From Monoraphidium neglectum (lineage: Eukaryota; Chlorophyta; Chlorophyceae; Sphaeropleales; Selenastraceae), in contig NW_014012214.1 of NCBI RefSeq assembly GCF_000611645.1, positions 1 through 12,249 of the forward strand: 12,249 nt of DNA, written 5' to 3'. The translations under genes were made by a program, and so were the position numbers. Position 1 is the first letter of the stretch, and each line of letters begins with the position of its first letter. Below, piece by piece: positions 9,481 to 12,249 of the stretch. The notes below the pieces were generated by a model, which ran no database searches, was not told where the DNA came from, and worked only from the letters and a program-made list of their open reading frames with translations.

Positions 9481-9945
9481 TGAATGCATCATGGGTGCCA
9501 CGGCGGCCTGAAGGGTCGCGACAGACGAGGACATAGCAGTTTGAGCTGATGAGCAGCTGCCGGTCGCTTCACGTGCAGTGGCTGTTGTGGACACGCTGGA
9601 GCCCTGAGGGTTCCTAGGTCATGCAACGACGACTTGCGGCAATGGGGTCTCTGCTTTGCCAATGGTCTGAGGCTGTAGCCGCAGCGTTAGCAGAACGCGC
9701 GAAGACTCACTGTTGCACCGATCTGCCGTCGGTGCCACTTTACCCAATCACTGTCGACCTCGCTCCATACATTTGCAAAGTCTCGGCGCAAGAATGGGCG
9801 ACACAGCGGTTGGCTGGGGCACTTTCCAAATCCATGGGCGAAATGAAAAGCCCGGCTCGGCGCATGCGGTTGCGGTTCACGATTCAGGTGCGCAATAATA
9901 CTTTTCGCACTCTCTCGTTGCTGGAGGGCAGCTGAGGCTTGCGGC
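9481..9945. other. Unassigned interval with one short open frame
   Basis: A + frame from an ATG at 9621 runs to a TGA at 9933-9935 (104 codons). Its codon use is mixed, unlike the GC-ending codons of the downstream gene, and I recognise no domain. A possible GTGCGC donor at 9889 falls in phase 0 after residue 89. The - strand frames over the same interval look no better. It might be an upstream exon of the next gene or a decayed mobile-element fragment, but I do not call it a gene. Confidence 0.3.
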
Positions 9946-10052
9946 ATGTCCCAGGCGCCGCTGCCCAAGCAGCGATTTGGCGACCACTACGCTGCATGGA
10001 TGCATGCTAAGCGTCGCGCAGATGGCAAGGAGCCCTTGCATGGGCACATGGA
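9946..10052 (+). CDS. Candidate first exon of the membrane/coiled-coil gene
   Basis: An ATG at 9946 opens a frame with strongly GC-ending codons (TCC CAG GCG CCG CTG CCC AAG) that encodes a short basic N-terminus starting MSQAPLPKQRFGDHY. Possible donors are GTGGTT at 10053, GTTGGG at 10056 and GTCCGT at 10090. The first two would need a phase-2 acceptor, such as the one ending at 10183. The third would fit the acceptor ending at 10172. None is compelling, so both the end of this exon and its link to the next are uncertain. No signal peptide is evident. Confidence 0.3.
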
Positions 10053-10161
10053 GTGGTTGGGAACACATGGACGCCTGCGCTGCCCTTGGGTCCGTCGTCG
10101 CGCCAATGCACGGTGCCTCGACGCACCAAACCAACCTCGCCGGTTCCTCGTTCCCCTTCAG

Positions 10162-11210
10162 TAGTGATTCAGTCCGTGGACAGCGGCAGCTACCTGGAGC
10201 CCCTTGCCCTTACGGCCACGCAGCAGCAGCACCTCCACCACCACCATCTGTCAGCACACCACAACAGCAACAGCGGCTCACCGTCGCAACTGCTGCCGCC
10301 GAGCGTGATCGCGGCTTTCCTGGACCAGCAGCGCTGCCCGTCCGACCGAGGGGCGCCGCCGCATAGGAGGCAGTCCAAGGGCGGCAGCGCGGGTGGCAGG
10401 GTCGCGGCGTGGCGGCGCGCGTTGGCGCGGTGGGCGCGGCACGTGCTGGTGACCGCGGCGGCGGCGGGCCTGGTGGTGGGCGGCGCTGCGGTGGGGAAGC
10501 ACCTTCACACCCACTACGTGGTGGGTTGAGCGACTCGCCAGCGGGCGGCATCGTGGCGCTGCTCTTTGCGTGTATTGACAGCCTGGTGCTTTTGAATGGG
10601 ACGACAGCTCTCACCGCCCAGTTTCTCATGCCTGTCAGTCTAGTGGCTGCAGCAGCAAATTGCTAGGGCAGCGGCCCCAACAGACTATCCTGCGGTCCCT
10701 TTGCATGTTCTCCCCATGCGACCCCCTAAACAGGCGACGCTAGACGACCGCGACTCGCTGGCGGCACGCACAGTCGCCCTCACGGCCCAGCTCGACCGCG
10801 CCGCCGCCCGCGCCGCCGCCGCCGAGCACCAGCGGGACGGCGCGCAGGGGCGCGCCCGGGAGCTCGCGGCGCAGCTCGACGCGGCCAACGCGCGCCTGGC
10901 GCAGCTGAGCGGCGAGGTGGCTGAGCTGGCGCGCCTCAACCTGAACCTGCAGCGGCGCCTGGACAAGGCCGAGTCAAAGGTGGAAAAGGCCGCCTCCGCC
11001 AGGGCCGAAGCAGAGGCGCGCGCCGCCGCCGCGGCCGACTCGGCCGCGCGGTGGGAGCGCGAGGCGGGCGGCCTGTGCGAGCGGCTGCAGCGGCTCGAGG
11101 GGCGTGGCAGGGTTGTGCTCGGCGCAGCGGTGGCGGCACCCGCGACGCCCTCGGCGGCGGCCGGGGAGAGGCCGCCATTTTGGAAGGCCGCTGGCGGCGC
11201 GCACCCCTAA
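10162..11210 (+). CDS. Uncharacterised membrane protein with C-terminal coiled coil (two exons, 5' end incomplete)
   Basis: Exons 10162-10517 and 10734-11210 (TAA) join in phase 0 across a 216-base intron (donor GTGGTG, acceptor aaacag). The acceptor before 10162 has a good pyrimidine tract (ttccccttcag); one at 10172 is an alternative. Visible in order: a His/Gln/Ser-rich stretch with HLHHHHLSAHH (about 10219-10260), LPPSVIAAFLDQQ, a Lys/Arg-rich segment, one hydrophobic span of about 19 residues (10440-10496), then about 120 residues of Ala/Arg/Glu/Leu heptads (about 10740-11105) predicted to be a coiled coil, and a Pro/Ala tail ending near PPFWKAAGG. High GC3, continuous phase and coherent architecture support a real gene. 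I do not recognise the family. It is perhaps a membrane-anchored tether or scaffold in an organelle or the endomembranes, which is inference only. An N-terminal exon is missing. Confidence 0.65.
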
Positions 11211-12249
11211 AAACGCCGACTGACCAAGAAGAGAATGATTTTGCTGTTTATACGCTCCCAGCTTCTGCAGCTCCCCGTCCTCTTGTGATGGCGGCGTGCA
11301 CCCACTCAGCCATCGCTCCTTTTGACAATAATCACATGATGAGGCAGCACGTGTCGAGCACAACAGGCGCGCCCTGCCCGTCCCCAGGCCTCCCCTCACA
11401 CCCTGCTCCTCCCTGCTGGCGCTGCTTGCGGGCCACCACAAGCGACTTTTGCGCAGCTAGCGCGTGTATCTGTATCTGTATTTCATTTGCGTATTCTTGT
11501 GTGCACACACACACGCACACACATATACACACACGAGGCGCACAGCAAGGCATCGCACCCGTGCTGACAGCACACCCCACCAGGTTTAGGCAATCTGCAG
11601 GTTTCCGCGGCCCGGCCCAGGCCCCAATGGAATTGGCGCGCCGTCCGCGCGCTATCAGCCGAGTGATATTGTGACGGGCCGCCGCGTGCGCCCCGTTTCC
11701 ACCAGTCCACGGGATGCAGACGCAACAGCCGCTCCATCATCCCCTGTTTTCAGCTGCTTCCGTCCGCAGTGTGTGGGGCAGCTGGGCTTCCCTCTCAGCA
11801 GCCCAGCCTTGATACCCCATTCCAGTAAAACAATGTCATGACTGAATCCTTTTGCGGGGGTTGGCACAGAATGGCGAAATGCCTTGGCTGGGATGCTTTT
11901 GGCTCTGCTCTGGGCTTGTGGCCCGCAGACAGCTTCATATGGCAACGCAACACGAGTGTCTCTTGTGTGGCGGCCACACAGCGACCGCATTGCAACTGCA
12001 GTATCAAGCTCCAGGCTCCTTCAGCACTGCAGCGCGCTGTGGCCACAACGTGGTGCTTGTGCCATGGCCGTGAGCAATGTTGCTCAGCGGGTGAACAAGA
12101 AACAGCTGCCAACCGACCTTGCCCAAAGACAACGGTTACGGGAATGCAGTCAATTATGCAACAGCCTTGGGAGAACAGAATCTGCAGCAAATGAAGGCAG
12201 TGACGCCTACAGTATCGAACCAGCCAGCTGCCTGGTGCGATTGCGGCGG
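11211..12249. other. Region with no supported gene at the right edge
   Basis: This follows the stop of the coiled-coil gene and should begin with its 3' UTR; I found no TGTAA motif in it. Frames at 11838-12194 (+, about 118 codons, Cys-rich) and 11795-12190 (-) overlap each other, have unbiased codons and no known motif. A small hairpin, GTGTGGC and GCCACAC around a single G, lies near 11968. Nothing else stands out apart from the CA tract. Confidence 0.5.
11501..11534. repeat. CA/TA dinucleotide microsatellite
   Basis: An imperfect run of CA units with one CG and two TA steps. It lies about 290 bases after the stop of the coiled-coil gene, so probably in its 3' UTR or just beyond. It is simple-sequence DNA of the same kind as the intronic tract at 4809-4933. 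Confidence 0.9.

Noticed and set aside
9283..9594. - strand open frame of 103 codons crossing the palindrome
   Set aside because: It reads through both arms of the inverted repeat, so part of it is set by the palindrome; no domain is seen.
10690..10966. - strand Arg/Ser/Ala-rich frame opposite the coiled coil
   Set aside because: It is the antisense shadow of GC-rich coding sequence.
11838..12194. Cys-rich 118-codon + frame near the right end
   Set aside because: Codon use is unbiased, an equally long - strand frame overlaps it, and Cys spacing matches no zinc-finger pattern I know.

Overview
The window looks like nuclear DNA of a green alga, most likely a GC-rich chlorophyte; the class cannot be fixed from sequence alone. 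The evidence is a gene cut into many short exons, introns of about 190 to 450 bases with GT...AG borders (donors mostly GTGNGN), dense CA/CG and triplet microsatellites inside introns, and high GC. There are no bacterial-style operons, and I found no tRNA, rRNA, CRISPR array or intact transposon.

Layout. Positions 1-2202 hold a very GC-rich edge (1-104) and then sequence with no gene I can support. Positions 2203-8086 (+) carry one clear gene, a plastid dicarboxylate transporter of the DASS/SLC13 family (2-oxoglutarate/malate translocator, DiT1/OMT type). I traced fourteen exons, 2841-8086, that join in one frame to 475 residues and a stop. One further likely exon lies at 2203-2436. The ATG and transit peptide were not found. 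Positions 8087-10161 are mostly unassigned and contain a near-perfect 111-base palindrome at 9370-9480. Positions about 10162-11210 (+) carry a second spliced gene of unknown function: a His/Gln-rich stretch, a basic region, one membrane span, then a long alanine-rich coiled coil. Positions 11211-12249 have a CA microsatellite and no supported gene.

Function. The transporter would sit in the inner chloroplast envelope and exchange malate for 2-oxoglutarate, supplying carbon skeletons for ammonia assimilation by GS/GOGAT. Nothing connects the second gene to this role beyond shared strand. I see no gene cluster that looks like a new multi-gene system. The points most worth checking are the palindrome, a GC-AG intron, the intronic CTG/GGT tract, and the uncharacterised membrane/coiled-coil protein.
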